Positions 5,862 to 15,636 of a stretch of 32,911 bases of DNA are shown here, piece by piece. Numbering within the stretch: position 1 is the stretch's first letter; each line of letters opens with the position of its first letter. Made by a program: the position numbers and the translations under genes. Source of the stretch: an uncultured Acidobacteriia bacterium (GTDB lineage Bacteria; Acidobacteriota; Terriglobia; Bryobacterales; Bryobacteraceae); the NCBI GenBank assembly GCA_903909435.1, contig CAIVVT010000242.1:1-32911 (forward strand), in the 5' to 3' direction. The notes under the pieces were generated by a model. It made no database searches. It saw only the letters and a program-made list of their open reading frames with translations, and had not been told where the DNA came from.

Positions 5862-8135
5862 ATGAAGAAGCTTTGGGGCGCCTTTGCCGCCATCCTCATC
5901 TTTTCCTTCGCCGTGCTGGGCTGGATCGGGACTCGCATCTACCAGGAGATGCCACCCATCCCCGGCCAGGTGGTGACTACGACGGGCCAGACCGTGATCG
6001 CTTCCGGCGAGGTCGGCCGCGGACAGAACGTCTGGCAATCCATGGGCGGAATGGAGACGGGTTCGATCTGGGGGCACGGCAGCTACGTGGCCCCCGACTG
6101 GACCGCCGATTGGCTGCACCGCGAACTGGTCTTCATCCTGAACGAATGGGCCAACGCGCAGTACGGCAAGCCGTATGACCAGCTTGGCGCCGAGCAGCAA
6201 GCCGGGCTGCGAGGCCGCCTGCAGAAGCTCTACAAAACGAATACGTACGATCCCGCGTCGAACTCCATCGTGGTCGATCCCGTCCGCGCCCGCGCCTTCG
6301 AGGACAATCTGCGCCATTACTCCGCAGTGTTCATGGATGGCGAGACGGCCTACGCGATCCCGGCCGGCACGATCTCGACGTCCGAGCGCATGCGAAGCAT
6401 GGCGGCGTTCATCTTCTGGTCCGCCTGGTCGGCCTCGACCCATCGCCCCGGCGATACGGTCACGTACACCCAGAACTGGCCCCACGAGACGCTAATCGGC
6501 AACAATCCGTCCGGTGAGACAGTGATGTGGACTGGCGTCTCCATCATCATGCTGCTGGGCGGCCTGTCGGCCATGATCTGGTGGTACGCCAGCCAGGACA
6601 AGCAGGAAGAGGCGCACAATGTGCCCAAGGAGGACCCACTGGGCCACTGGCGCGCCAGTCTCTCCCAAAGGGCGACGCTGAAGTACTTCTGGGTGGTCGC
6701 CGTGCTAATCCTGGTGCAAATGCTGATGGGCGTGGTCACGGCGCACTACGGCGTGGAGGGCGACGGCTTCTACGGCTTCAAGCTGGCCAAGATCCTGCCT
6801 TACAGCGTCACGCGAACCTGGCACGTGCAGACGGGCATCTTTTGGATTGCCACGGCCTGGCTGGCGGCTGGTTTGTTCATCGCGCCGCTGGTCTCCAAGT
6901 ACGAACCCAAGTTCCAGCGGCTGGGCGTCAACGTACTGTTCGGCGCGCTGCTAGCCATCGTCGCTGGCTCGCTCTCGGGCGAGTGGATGTCGATTCAGAA
7001 CAAACTCACCGACGAGCAGTCGTTCATGTGGGGCCATCAGGGCTACGAATACGTCGATCTCGGCCGCGTGTGGCAGATCCTGTTGTTCGCCGGCCTGTGC
7101 ATCTGGCTGACGCTGGTGATCCGTTCCATCCGCCCGGCGTTGAAGGCGGCGGGCGAGTCCAAGCCCCTGCTCTACGTCTTTCTGATGGCGGCAGGCGCCA
7201 TCGGACTGTTCTACGGCGCGGGCCTGATGTGGGGCCAGCACACACACCTTTCGATGGTGGAGTACTGGCGCTGGTGGGTGGTCCACCTGTGGGTGGAGGG
7301 CTTCTTCGAGGTGTTCGCCACGGCCGTGATCGCGTTCTTCTTCACCCGCCTTGGTCTGATCAAGCCCGCCTTTGCGGCGCGCTCGGCGCTGCTCTCGGCG
7401 GCCATCTACCTAGCCGGCGGCATCATCGGCACCTGCCACCACCTGTATTTCTCGGGTACGCCCTCGGTGGCGCTAGCGTGGGGTTCGGTGTTCAGCGCGC
7501 TCGAAGTCGTCCCGCTTACGCTGGTTGGTTTTGCGGCCTGGGACGACATCCGCCGCGGCAAACTGGCTCCCTGGGCCGCCCGCTACAAGTGGCCGATCAA
7601 CTTCTTTGTCGCCGTGGCGTTCTGGAACATGGTGGGCGCTGGTTTGTTTGGCTTCATGATCAACCCGCCGATCGCCCTCTACTACATGCAGGGGCTGAAC
7701 ACGACACCCCTGCACGGCCATGCGGCTCTGTTCGGGGTGTACGGCATGTTGGGCATGGGTCTGATGCTGGTCTGCCTCAGGGCGCTGGTGCCAAACGCGA
7801 AATGGCACGAGAACTGGCTTAAATGGGCCTTTTGGACCATGAATGCGGGCCTGTTCGCGATGTGCATGTTGAGCCTGCTGCCGATCGGACTGCTGCAAAC
7901 CTGGGCCTCAGTGGACCAGGGCTACTGGTACGCCCGCTCGCACGAGTTCCTGGGCACGCCCCTGCTGCAGCAATTGCGCTGGATGCGAGCGCCTGGCGAC
8001 ACCCTGTTCGCCATCGGCGAGTTCATCTTCGTGCTCTTCGTGTTCTCGATCCGCAACACCTCGATCGAGAAGGCGGAGCAGGCCGCGGCCGTCGATCTCA
8101 ACGATTTTGGCGAACCCGCTTTGCGCGTTCGCTGA
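5862..8135 (+). CDS. norB: Quinol-dependent nitric oxide reductase (qNOR)
   Basis: 757 residues, the normal length of single-subunit qNOR. It reduces two NO to N2O at the cytoplasmic membrane using quinol electrons. An N-terminal helix (6-24) leads into a periplasmic domain (about 35-220) like the NorC part but lacking a CxxCH heme-c motif, which marks the quinol type. About twelve membrane helices follow. Expected ligands of a heme-copper-superfamily NOR are present: H321 in RTWHVQTG, H475 with E479 in VVHLWVEGFFEVF, the pair H526-H527 in GTCHHLYFSG, and H618/H620 in LHGHAALFGVYG. GGAG lies 10 nt before the ATG. Monocistronic, ending in a strong terminator. With no other denitrification gene visible, detoxification is as likely as respiration. 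Confidence 0.95.
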   Translation: MKKLWGAFAAILIFSFAVLGWIGTRIYQEMPPIPGQVVTTTGQTVIASGEVGRGQNVWQSMGGMETGSIWGHGSYVAPDWTADWLHRELVFILNEWANAQYGKPYDQLGAEQQAGLRGRLQKLYKTNTYDPASNSIVVDPVRARAFEDNLRHYSAVFMDGETAYAIPAGTISTSERMRSMAAFIFWSAWSASTHRPGDTVTYTQNWPHETLIGNNPSGETVMWTGVSIIMLLGGLSAMIWWYASQDKQEEAHNVPKEDPLGHWRASLSQRATLKYFWVVAVLILVQMLMGVVTAHYGVEGDGFYGFKLAKILPYSVTRTWHVQTGIFWIATAWLAAGLFIAPLVSKYEPKFQRLGVNVLFGALLAIVAGSLSGEWMSIQNKLTDEQSFMWGHQGYEYVDLGRVWQILLFAGLCIWLTLVIRSIRPALKAAGESKPLLYVFLMAAGAIGLFYGAGLMWGQHTHLSMVEYWRWWVVHLWVEGFFEVFATAVIAFFFTRLGLIKPAFAARSALLSAAIYLAGGIIGTCHHLYFSGTPSVALAWGSVFSALEVVPLTLVGFAAWDDIRRGKLAPWAARYKWPINFFVAVAFWNMVGAGLFGFMINPPIALYYMQGLNTTPLHGHAALFGVYGMLGMGLMLVCLRALVPNAKWHENWLKWAFWTMNAGLFAMCMLSLLPIGLLQTWASVDQGYWYARSHEFLGTPLLQQLRWMRAPGDTLFAIGEFIFVLFVFSIRNTSIEKAEQAAAVDLNDFGEPALRVR

Positions 8136-8158
8136 TTTTGTAGTGTGACCCTTTAATC

Positions 8159-8191
8159 AGGCGGGGGCTTTTGGGCCTCCGCCTATTTTTG
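8159..8191 (+). terminator. Rho-independent terminator of norB
   Basis: AGGCGGGGGC, loop TTTTGG, GCCTCCGCCT: a 10-bp GC-rich stem with one G-U pair, followed by ATTTTTG, 24 bases after the norB stop. Confidence 0.85.
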
Positions 8192-8701
8192 TCAGCGTGG
8201 CAGCAGCGAACCCGGCAGCAGCGGTAGTGCCGGTTCGTCTTCGTTACCCGCCACAAACGCTGCGAACAGCCATCCCGTCGCAGCGTGGCGCGCCGCCAAT
8301 CATTTCCGCAGGGCGAGTAAGCGGTCGAAGCAGCAGGGCGAGTAAGCATGACTTCGACCGCTCGCACTACTACCCTACTCGCGCAGCGCGGCGCATCGAC
8401 TCCCTGTGCGAGCGTTGTACGCGATAGCGTCCTATCTCGCTGACGGTGGAACTCTAGTAGCACGCACTAGTCGAAAAGGCCACCTTCCCGATGTGGCGCT
8501 GAAGACAGGGCAGGCACTGCACAGGGAACGCCGTGGGGTGCATCCCTCCAGCCAGGCACCACACACGCACCTCCGAACAATAGTTAACTAGATTCCGTTC
8601 TCGTGTCGATTCGGGCATCCCCATTTCGACGTATCTGCAGAGCGTCAGCAGGAAAGGGGGCAACAGCGATCCAACTGCGCTCTCAATCTGAGTTCACCGG
8701 T
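8192..8701. other. Gene-free interval between norB and the small ORF
   Basis: No gene recognised on either strand. The only structure seen is the repeat/hairpin at 8308-8362. Confidence 0.5.
8308..8362. repeat. Direct repeat interleaved with an inverted repeat
   Basis: GCAGGGCGAGTAAGC occurs at 8308-8322 and 8333-8347 (period 25). Overlapping the first copy, AGCGGTCGAAG (8320-8330) pairs perfectly with CTTCGACCGCT (8352-8362), 11 bp with a 21-base loop holding the second direct repeat. No T-run follows, so it is not an ordinary terminator. Confidence 0.6.
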
Positions 8702-8727
8702 TAGCTAGCGAATAGCTAGACTTGACA
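8702..8727 (+). promoter_or_regulatory. Paired TAGCTA palindromes with TTGACA
   Basis: TAGCTA occurs at 8702-8707 and 8713-8718, eleven bases apart (one helical turn), followed directly by a perfect -35-like TTGACA (8722-8727). No good -10 box is seen at 16-18 bases. It lies 43 bases upstream of the small ORF at 8770, so it could be an operator/activator-dependent promoter for it. Confidence 0.35.
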
Positions 8728-8769
8728 ACAAACCACCAACCCAACGATCAACCCAAAGGAGCTTTTTCT

Positions 8770-8888
8770 ATGCGATTCAAGGTCATCGGCAAAGCAAAGC
8801 CTGGACCAGCCCCGCGAAATTCTCAGCGCGCCAGGACGCAAGGGACGCATAGCTCCGTCATTCCGGAATTCGCTCTGACGGAAGCCGC

Positions 8889-8892
<4 letters not shown>
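8770..8892 (+). CDS. 40-residue basic peptide of unknown function
   Basis: A short ORF preceded by CCCAAAGGAG at ideal spacing (about 9 nt), the strongest ribosome site in this part of the window. The peptide begins MRFKVIGKAKPGPAPR, is strongly basic to about residue 27 and ends in a hydrophobic/acidic tail, VIPEFALTEAA. It has no signal peptide or Cys. Its stop overlaps the stop of the convergent sigma-54 activator by four bases (8889-8892). No family is recognised. It could be a small regulatory protein, a peptide precursor with leader and core, or a chance ORF; the ribosome site and the upstream TAGCTA/TTGACA structure favour a real gene. Confidence 0.45.
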
Positions 8893-10466
<1,574 letters not shown>

Positions 10467-10487
10467 GGTCCATGATATCCCGAGGCT

Positions 10488-10532
10488 TCATGAGTTTGAT
10501 TGCGAGAAGTCAGGAATCGCGAATTCTCATGA
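10488..10532. promoter_or_regulatory. Putative activator binding sites between divergent genes
   Basis: TCATGAG (10488-10494) and CTCATGA (10526-10532) form a perfect 7-bp inverted repeat, and each contains the self-palindrome TCATGA. They end 12 bases before the sigma-54 promoter and start 22 bases before the activator gene. Sites for a Fis-type HTH are usually palindromes further upstream, so repression of the activator's own promoter is another possibility. Confidence 0.4.
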
Positions 10533-10544
10533 CCCGCGTGCAAT

Positions 10545-10560
10545 TGGTTTAGCCTTTGCT
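10545..10560 (+). promoter_or_regulatory. Sigma-54 promoter of the AhpD-like gene
   Basis: TGGTTTAGCCTTTGCT fits the -24/-12 consensus TGGCACG-N4-TTGCW: GG at 10546-10547 and GC at 10558-10559, exact spacing, with a TTGCT -12 box followed by TTT. Expected start near 10572, giving an 80-base leader. The divergent gene encodes a sigma-54 activator, which supports it strongly. Confidence 0.75.
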
Positions 10561-10653
10561 TTTAAGCACTTAGGATTGAACTAGGTTTGGCCTTGTGACT
10601 GCCTTAGTAGTAGTGTCGCGATCAATGCGACTCACAACAGGAGCCAAGACAAA

Positions 10654-11211
10654 ATGCAGCGAATAGAGGCAGTTAACCCGGCCGACGCGACCGGAAGAAC
10701 CAAGAAACTACTCGATGGCGTTCAAGCCAAACTGGGCATGACGCCCAACATGATGAAGACGCTGGCCGCGGCGCCAGCGATACTCGAAGCCTACTTGAAC
10801 TTTACGTCCGCGCTGGGAACGGGCCACTTGGACGCCAAGTTCCGCGAGCAGATTTCCGTCGCCGTTGCGCAGGCGAACGACTGCGAGTACTGCCTGGCGG
10901 CGCATTCCGCGATCGGGCAGATGGTGGGTTTGACCGCGGAGGAACTAGCGAGCAGCCGTCAAGCGCACGATGCCGACGCCAAACGGGACGCCGGGCTCAG
11001 GTTCGCGCAAGCCATCGTGGTGCAGCGCGGGGAGTTGTCTGACGCCACGCTCGCCGGCGTTCGCGGGGCCCAGTACAGCGATGGCGAAATCACGGAGATC
11101 ATCGCCAACGTAGCTATCAATATATTCACCAATTACTTCAATCTGATTGCCCAAACCGAGGTGGACTTCCCTCGCGTCTCGTTGGGGATGGGTACAACCG
11201 CAGCGTCCTAG
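10654..11211 (+). CDS. Carboxymuconolactone decarboxylase / AhpD-like protein
   Basis: 185 residues. The motif CEYCLAAHS gives C77, C80 and H84, the CxxCxxxH active site of AhpD-like alkylhydroperoxidases, where two Cys cycle through a disulfide and a His takes part in proton relay. The all-helical CMD fold covers about 45-150. Proteins of this set reduce peroxides, or act as disulfide reductases; the reductant is unknown. AGGAG precedes the ATG by 10 nt. It lies behind the sigma-54 promoter at 10545, with the alpha/beta hydrolase 24 bases downstream in a likely operon. Regulation by the divergent activator in response to a stress signal is the simplest inference. Confidence 0.88.
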   Translation: MQRIEAVNPADATGRTKKLLDGVQAKLGMTPNMMKTLAAAPAILEAYLNFTSALGTGHLDAKFREQISVAVAQANDCEYCLAAHSAIGQMVGLTAEELASSRQAHDADAKRDAGLRFAQAIVVQRGELSDATLAGVRGAQYSDGEITEIIANVAINIFTNYFNLIAQTEVDFPRVSLGMGTTAAS

Positions 11212-11235
11212 ACTGATTCAACCGGAGAAATCAAA

Positions 11236-12198
11236 ATGTCGAACAACCACTATTTGCACTACTTGCGCAGTTTGCTCAGCGGCCTGGCGTTTATCGCCAG
11301 CGTGTCCGCCGCAGTAACCACTTCCTACAAGACGGCCAAGATCGAAGGGCTCACGATTGCCTATCGCGAGGCGGGGGATCCGGGGAACCCCAAACTGGTT
11401 CTGCTGCACGGGTTTCCAGCCTCCTCGCACCAGTACCGCGACCTGATCCCGGCACTCGCCAGCCGCTTCCATGTGATCGCCCCCGATTATCCGGGGTTCG
11501 GGAATAGCGACATGCCAGATCCGGCAGTCTACTCCTACAGTTTCGACAAACTGGCAGAGGTGGTGGAACTATTCCTGAAGGACCGCGGCTTTGACCACTA
11601 CGGACTATATGTCCAGGATTACGGCGGGCCGGTAGGCTTCCGGATCGTAATGCGCCACCCCGAAGCGCTCGATTGGTTGATTATTCAGAACACAAACGCG
11701 TATGAGATCGGGTTCACGAAAGCATGGGACGGATTCCGGGGAGCCCTATGGAAGAACCGAAGCCCAGACACGGAGAAGCCGCTGGCAGCCTTTCTGGAGC
11801 CCGACGCCGTTAAGAGCATCTACCTCTTCGGTGCAAAGAACCCCGAACTAATCAGCCCGGACAATTGGGAATCCGACGCCGGGTTCATGCAGCGTCCGAA
11901 TGCGAAGCGCGTGCAACTCGACCTTTTCTACGACTACCGCAAGAACGTCGAGCTCTACCCGAAATGGCAGGCATTTCTGAAAGAGCGGCAGCCGAAGACC
12001 ATTATCTTCTGGGGCCAGAACGACGTCTTCTTCACCCCGGAAGGAGGCGAGGCGTACTTGAGGGATCTACCCGAAGCCGAAATGCATAGGTTGACTGCGG
12101 GTCACTTCGCAGTCGAGGACTCACTCACCGAGATTGCTGAAGGAATGAACCAGTTCTACAAGGAGAAAGTGGCCGGCGTGAAAAAAGCGATGCGGTAG
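11236..12198 (+). CDS. Alpha/beta hydrolase, haloalkane dehalogenase/epoxide hydrolase type
   Basis: 320 residues. HGFP (59-61 region) is the oxyanion loop; the nucleophile elbow VQDYGG carries D128 rather than Ser, which selects the dehalogenase/epoxide hydrolase branch; the catalytic His is H290 in LTAGHFAVED, with an acid likely in WGQNDVFF. A cap domain fits about 150-235. Residues 10-27 are hydrophobic (YLRSLLSGLAFIASVSAAV), so the enzyme may be exported or membrane-anchored. GGAG lies 8 nt before the ATG, and the gene follows the AhpD-like gene by 24 bases. The substrate cannot be read from sequence. Related enzymes are often next to redox stress genes. Confidence 0.88.
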   Translation: MSNNHYLHYLRSLLSGLAFIASVSAAVTTSYKTAKIEGLTIAYREAGDPGNPKLVLLHGFPASSHQYRDLIPALASRFHVIAPDYPGFGNSDMPDPAVYSYSFDKLAEVVELFLKDRGFDHYGLYVQDYGGPVGFRIVMRHPEALDWLIIQNTNAYEIGFTKAWDGFRGALWKNRSPDTEKPLAAFLEPDAVKSIYLFGAKNPELISPDNWESDAGFMQRPNAKRVQLDLFYDYRKNVELYPKWQAFLKERQPKTIIFWGQNDVFFTPEGGEAYLRDLPEAEMHRLTAGHFAVEDSLTEIAEGMNQFYKEKVAGVKKAMR

Positions 12199-12684
12199 TT
12201 CAGCACGAATGTTGTTGGCGGGGCCGAACGGGCGGTCCCGCTTGAATAGCGCGGATGCGGGTTTCTGACGCGGTCGGTCGACAAGTCGCGCAGCACGGCA
12301 GCGGCTAGGCGGAACACCGGCGGATGCAGAACGTCATCGTCGCAGGTTGAGACTCCAGGGCAAAGTGCGTTCACTGCGCCGGAGGACACGCCCGCCTATT
12401 TCCGGCGGATGGCCATAGTGGCACCCGGGACCTGGCGGGCTGATGGCCACGAGCCCGCCGGCGAGGGAGTGGACCTTCGGCGGCACCACGCACGCGAGGC
12501 ACCGATCGAACGGATATGACTGGGATGTGGGAGCTTCGGACCTTCAGACAGGGCAGAGGAGCCGGCATGGTAACAGGCCCGAGTGTATGTTTCGGCTGTT
12601 CAGGAAGACCGGAACGAAACTGGCAGTACATAGAGGAATACCGGAATCAATCCGAAGATTCCGGATCAAAGGAGACCTTAGACA
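12199..12684. other. Gene-free interval within the plus-strand gene series
   Basis: No gene recognised. The first 60 bases contain a GC-rich imperfect stem (about 12219-12241) without a T-run. The last part holds the hairpin at 12641-12664 and the ribosome site of the next gene. The length suggests that the DUF1348 gene starts a separate transcript. Confidence 0.5.
12641..12664 (+). promoter_or_regulatory. Perfect inverted repeat just before the DUF1348 ribosome site
   Basis: CCGGAATC, eight bases, GATTCCGG: a perfect 8-bp stem ending 3 bases before AAAGGAG. It could be an operator or an RNA hairpin affecting ribosome access. The loop itself repeats an AATCCGA piece of the arm. Confidence 0.45.
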
Positions 12685-13101
12685 ATGGCATTGAAAGAAC
12701 CAGTGACGCCTCCATTCACGCTTGAGAGCGCCCTTAGGAAAGTCCAAACGGCAGAGGATGCCTGGAATTCGCGGGACCCCGAACGCGTCGCAATGTCCTA
12801 CTCGGCTGATTCCGAGTGGCGCAACCGCACGGAGTTTCTGCGCGGACGCGAGGAGATCAAGTCATTCCTATGCCGCAAGTGGGACAAGGAACTGGATTAT
12901 CGCCTAAAGAAGACGCTCTGGGGATTCCGCGAGAACCGGATAGCGGTGAGCTTTGAATACGAATGGCACAATGAATCGGGCCAGTGGTACCGCTCCTACG
13001 GAAACGAGCTTTGGGAATTCGACGAGCAAGGCTTGATGCGGCGCCGCCTCGCCAGCATTAACGACGAGCCGATTACGTTCAGTGACCGACGCATACTTTG
13101 A
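12685..13101 (+). CDS. DUF1348 protein, NTF2/SnoaL-like fold
   Basis: 138 residues, close to the family's usual length. The conserved run [20 protein letters not shown], then [50 protein letters not shown] and the end [11 protein letters not shown] is highly typical of DUF1348, a single-domain member of the NTF2 superfamily. No reaction is established; cone-shaped NTF2 folds often bind small ligands. AAAGGAG precedes the ATG by 10 nt. It is followed by the MOSC gene after 24 bases, so the two are likely cotranscribed. Confidence 0.9.
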   Translation: MALKEPVTPPFTLESALRKVQTAEDAWNSRDPERVAMSYSADSEWRNRTEFLRGREEIKSFLCRKWDKELDYRLKKTLWGFRENRIAVSFEYEWHNESGQWYRSYGNELWEFDEQGLMRRRLASINDEPITFSDRRIL

Positions 13102-13125
13102 TCCACTCGAAACACGGAGACAGAA

Positions 13126-13791
13126 ATGTACGTTGAGGAGATCTGGAGATACCCGGTGAAGTCCATGGCGGGTGAGCAACTGCAAAGTGCCAGGCTCACA
13201 TCGTCTGGAATCGAGGGTGATCGCGTTATCCAGGTTCGGAATGCGCGCGGAAGGACTATCACCTCGCGCACACAACCTGGCCTGCTTGGGCACCGGGCCA
13301 GCCTGGACCGGCAAGGCTTGCCATTGGTCGATGGAATGCCATGGACCGATCAGGGCGTAGCAGCGGCCGTGCGGCAAGCCGCAGGAGCGGGAGTGAAACT
13401 AGTCCGCGACGAGAGTCTGGATCGATTCGACATCCTTCCGCTGCTGGTAGCGACGGATGGCGCGATTGCCGCGTTTGGACGGGACCGGCGCCGCCTCCGG
13501 CCAAACATCGTTGTCGGGGGCGTGAGCGGACTCGACGAACGCACGTGGCCCGGCAGCCAACTCGTCATCGGCGATGTGGTGATCGGCATTGCGGACCTTC
13601 GCGGCCGCTGCATCATGACGACCTTCGACCCGGATACACTAGACCACGACCCGAACGTCCTGCGCGATATCGTAAATCGATTTGGCGGCAAACTCGCTCT
13701 GAATTGCGAGGTCCTGAGAGGGGGCACGATTCAAGTGAAGCAAGAAGTCAAATTGGTGAGATCCGGAGCGACGGCGGATGCTCTCGCCTAG
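13126..13791 (+). CDS. MOSC-domain protein
   Basis: 221 residues. It has an N-terminal MOSC-N beta-barrel (about 1-90; EIWRYPVKSMAGE at 5-17) followed by MOSC (about 95-210) with RPNI (125-128) and the conserved Cys in RGRCIMTTFDPDT (C162). In family members such as YcbX, YiiM and mARC this Cys ligates the molybdenum cofactor; they reduce N-hydroxylated compounds, or carry sulfur. It lacks a C-terminal ferredoxin, so it needs a separate electron donor. GGAG lies 7 nt before the ATG. It is behind DUF1348 and overlaps the next gene by 14 bases. A detoxification role would fit the neighbourhood. Confidence 0.88.
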   Translation: MYVEEIWRYPVKSMAGEQLQSARLTSSGIEGDRVIQVRNARGRTITSRTQPGLLGHRASLDRQGLPLVDGMPWTDQGVAAAVRQAAGAGVKLVRDESLDRFDILPLLVATDGAIAAFGRDRRRLRPNIVVGGVSGLDERTWPGSQLVIGDVVIGIADLRGRCIMTTFDPDTLDHDPNVLRDIVNRFGGKLALNCEVLRGGTIQVKQEVKLVRSGATADALA

Positions 13792-14293
13792 CCAAACAGC
13801 CCGGATCAGGCGGGAAAGTCTGAGACGCCGCTTCCGGCCGGTTCGGTTGCGGCTGCTGCTTGTGGGCGAGTCGCCTCCAGCCTCAGGGAGGTTCTTCTAT
13901 CAAGGCGACTCCGGGCTATACCGGGCAATGCTCGAGACGTTTAGCGCCGCCGACGCCGCGATCACGGCCGAGACGTTTCTGGAGACTTTTCAATCCTCAG
14001 GCTGCTACCTGATCGATCTTTGTCCGGAGCCCGTCGATCACCTGGATGCGAGCGAGCGGCGCGCAGTATGCCGCGCCAGCGAGAAACCCCTCTCGCGGAC
14101 GATTGCCCGGCTTCAGCCGCCGGCGATTGCGACGGTAGTGCGCTCCATTGAGGGCAACGTGGCCCGCGCCGCTGCCCTGGCTGAATGGCAGTGCCCGGTT
14201 ACCCACCTGCCGTATCCGGGGCGATGGTCCCGCCACCGGTTGGTATTCGTGGATACCTTGCTGCCTGCGATCATCCGGTTACTCCAGCAATAG
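13778..14293 (+). CDS. Possible uracil-DNA-glycosylase-like protein
   Basis: 171 residues, overlapping the MOSC gene by 14 bases. RLLLVGESPPASGRFFYQGD (residues 24-43) resembles the VGE-x-P motif that opens uracil-DNA-glycosylase-superfamily domains, and THLPYPGRWSRHR near the end sits where that family has its second active-site loop, though the usual HPSP is absent. I would call it UDG-like at most; whether it removes bases from DNA is unknown. The Arg-rich N-terminus (RIRRESLRRRFRP) is compatible with nucleic acid binding. The start is forced by the overlap; no clear ribosome site, so translational coupling is likely. Confidence 0.55.
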   Translation: MLSPSQTARIRRESLRRRFRPVRLRLLLVGESPPASGRFFYQGDSGLYRAMLETFSAADAAITAETFLETFQSSGCYLIDLCPEPVDHLDASERRAVCRASEKPLSRTIARLQPPAIATVVRSIEGNVARAAALAEWQCPVTHLPYPGRWSRHRLVFVDTLLPAIIRLLQQ

Positions 14294-14542
14294 CGCCCTC
14301 GTCCTTGGGCCCGATCCCGGTTGTCTGAAGATCGACTCGAGGCCAGTGCCACACGCACAAGTCGGTAAGCTGCACCACCCAGAATCCGGACTGCGACGCC
14401 TAGCCGAACGGCAATGCGAGAAACAACTCCACGATTCCAGGGAAAGCCAGGTAAGGGAGACGCCCGCCGAGTTGCTGCGAGGGCAAAAGCGTTGACGATT
14501 CGGCGAGGGAGGCGGCCGGCGGAGAGCCGCCCCCCGGGAGAA

Positions 14543-14905
14543 TCAATTCCAGCCGATATTCTTTAGTAGCAGGAAGGTCAGGTCATTAGGCAATCTGACT
14601 TCGTCGGTAAGGCCGGAGTTGATGGCTGGTTCCATTGGTTGATTCGCACTCGCGCTGACCTCGTAGTGCCAAACCGAGGAGTCGGCTTGGTATGAATAGG
14701 GGCGTACATGAGGATCCGGCCAGTCGCATTGGCGCCGGCGTAGACCGCCAAATTCACCCTGAGCTTGGCGAACATTCCGGAATGCGCGAGCGTCCGGGTG
14801 GAGAGGGCGGCTTTCAGAGTCGCTCGATCTGCCTGCGCAACGCGAATGCACGGACTTGCCACTAACGGATCGGAGCCACCGACTTTTCGCCTTGTTGACC
14901 TCGCA
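14543..14905 (-). pseudogene. Frameshifted C-terminal remnant of a protease-associated secreted protein
   Basis: Two minus-strand frames join into one protein end. One frame gives ATLKAALSTRTLAHSG, then ATGRILMYAP; near 14700 the sense moves to the other frame, YSYQADSSVWHYEVSASANQ, then PMEPAINSGL and a final LTFLLLKNIGW. Acidobacterial secreted metalloprotease/PA-domain-type proteins commonly end this way (YxPNP..PGSSxSHWDxSxxPNxLMEPxIN.., ending LLxDIGW). The 5' side stops where transposase relic copy 1 begins (about 14897), so the remnant seems truncated by it and then frameshifted. Confidence 0.55.
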
Positions 14906-15365
14906 GGCAACTATCCGGGATTGGACTCCGAGCCGCACCTGACGCTTTCGCTTCTGTCCGACCACAATATGACGCGCGGGCCGGTTCTGGCCTGATTAAT
15001 GGGCCCCGGTGCTTGCACCGGTCCCGCACGGACCGGGTTCATTTCCACTTATCGCAGCGCCGCCCAGAGGTGCGCCGGACCGAGTGCGCAAGAGCTGAAA
15101 CGGTTCTGCCACAAGTGCCCGCAGCGCCCTCGCCGGGAATTCGGGTACTGCGCGTACCGGCCGTGGTGCGCTGCATCACCCCTGCCAGAGAGGCTGCCGA
15201 GCGCAGCCTGTGCGCGCAACAGGCGCAGTTGAGTCAGGTGGCCGGTGCGGCGGTGGAAGACGGTTTGCCGTTCGGTTCTACGCTGCGTGATGTGGTGCGC
15301 CACGCCCGGTGCCACCATTCGTGCTGATCGACGCATGCAGGACAATCAGTCTGCCCGAGGCCGGA
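14897..15365 (-). mobile_element. Y1 transposase (REP-associated/IS200-like) relic, copy 1
   Basis: Read on the minus strand: SARMVAPGVAHHITQR, ERQTVF and HLTQLRLLRAQAALG match the N-terminal part of Y1_Tnp transposases (consensus ARxVxPGxxHHVTQRG..RQxVFF). At the other end VEMNPVRAGPV matches the typical YVEMNPVRAGLV segment, with a stop just before it. The central catalytic part with HUH is missing and replaced by unrelated sequence (about 15112-15205). It shares its ends and most of its length with copy 2 at 20097-20530, in the same orientation. Non-functional. Confidence 0.7.
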
Positions 15366-15636
15366 TAAAACTCCGTCAATTCGCACCGGGGCACACCGGC
15401 GCGTTCTACCCCACAAAAGCTTACAGAACATTCACCGCCAAAGTGTGGGAGGGAAACGCGTTGTTGCTGGCCCGTACTGGGTAGTTCCCGCTAAAACGTC
15501 TAATCTCCAACACTTGTGCAGTGAGGCGGATCTGGCTGTTCCGGCCCCAAGTTCCAGCGGCCAAGGTTTCTAAGCCCGTGTTGGACTTTGCGGCATAGAC
15601 TGAATTCATGCCGCAGCGGGGCGACTCCAGCGTTCA

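Noticed and set aside
5649..6485. 278-codon open frame on the minus strand over norB
   Set aside because: It is antisense to the highly conserved qNOR frame; composition is Arg/Gly-rich, with no motif or ribosome site. A shadow of high-GC codon use.
6527..7822. 431-codon plus-strand frame inside norB
   Set aside because: Same strand, other frame; Arg/Gly/His-rich with no family resemblance, while the norB frame shows all expected ligands.
8308..8362. Possible small CRISPR array
   Set aside because: Only two repeats of 15 bp with a 10-bp gap, too short for repeat-spacer units, and no cas genes nearby.
15421..15609. 62-codon minus-strand frame ending PSHTLAVNVL
   Set aside because: It has some beta-strand character and might be a remnant of an Ig-like domain, but no start signal or family match; too weak to annotate.
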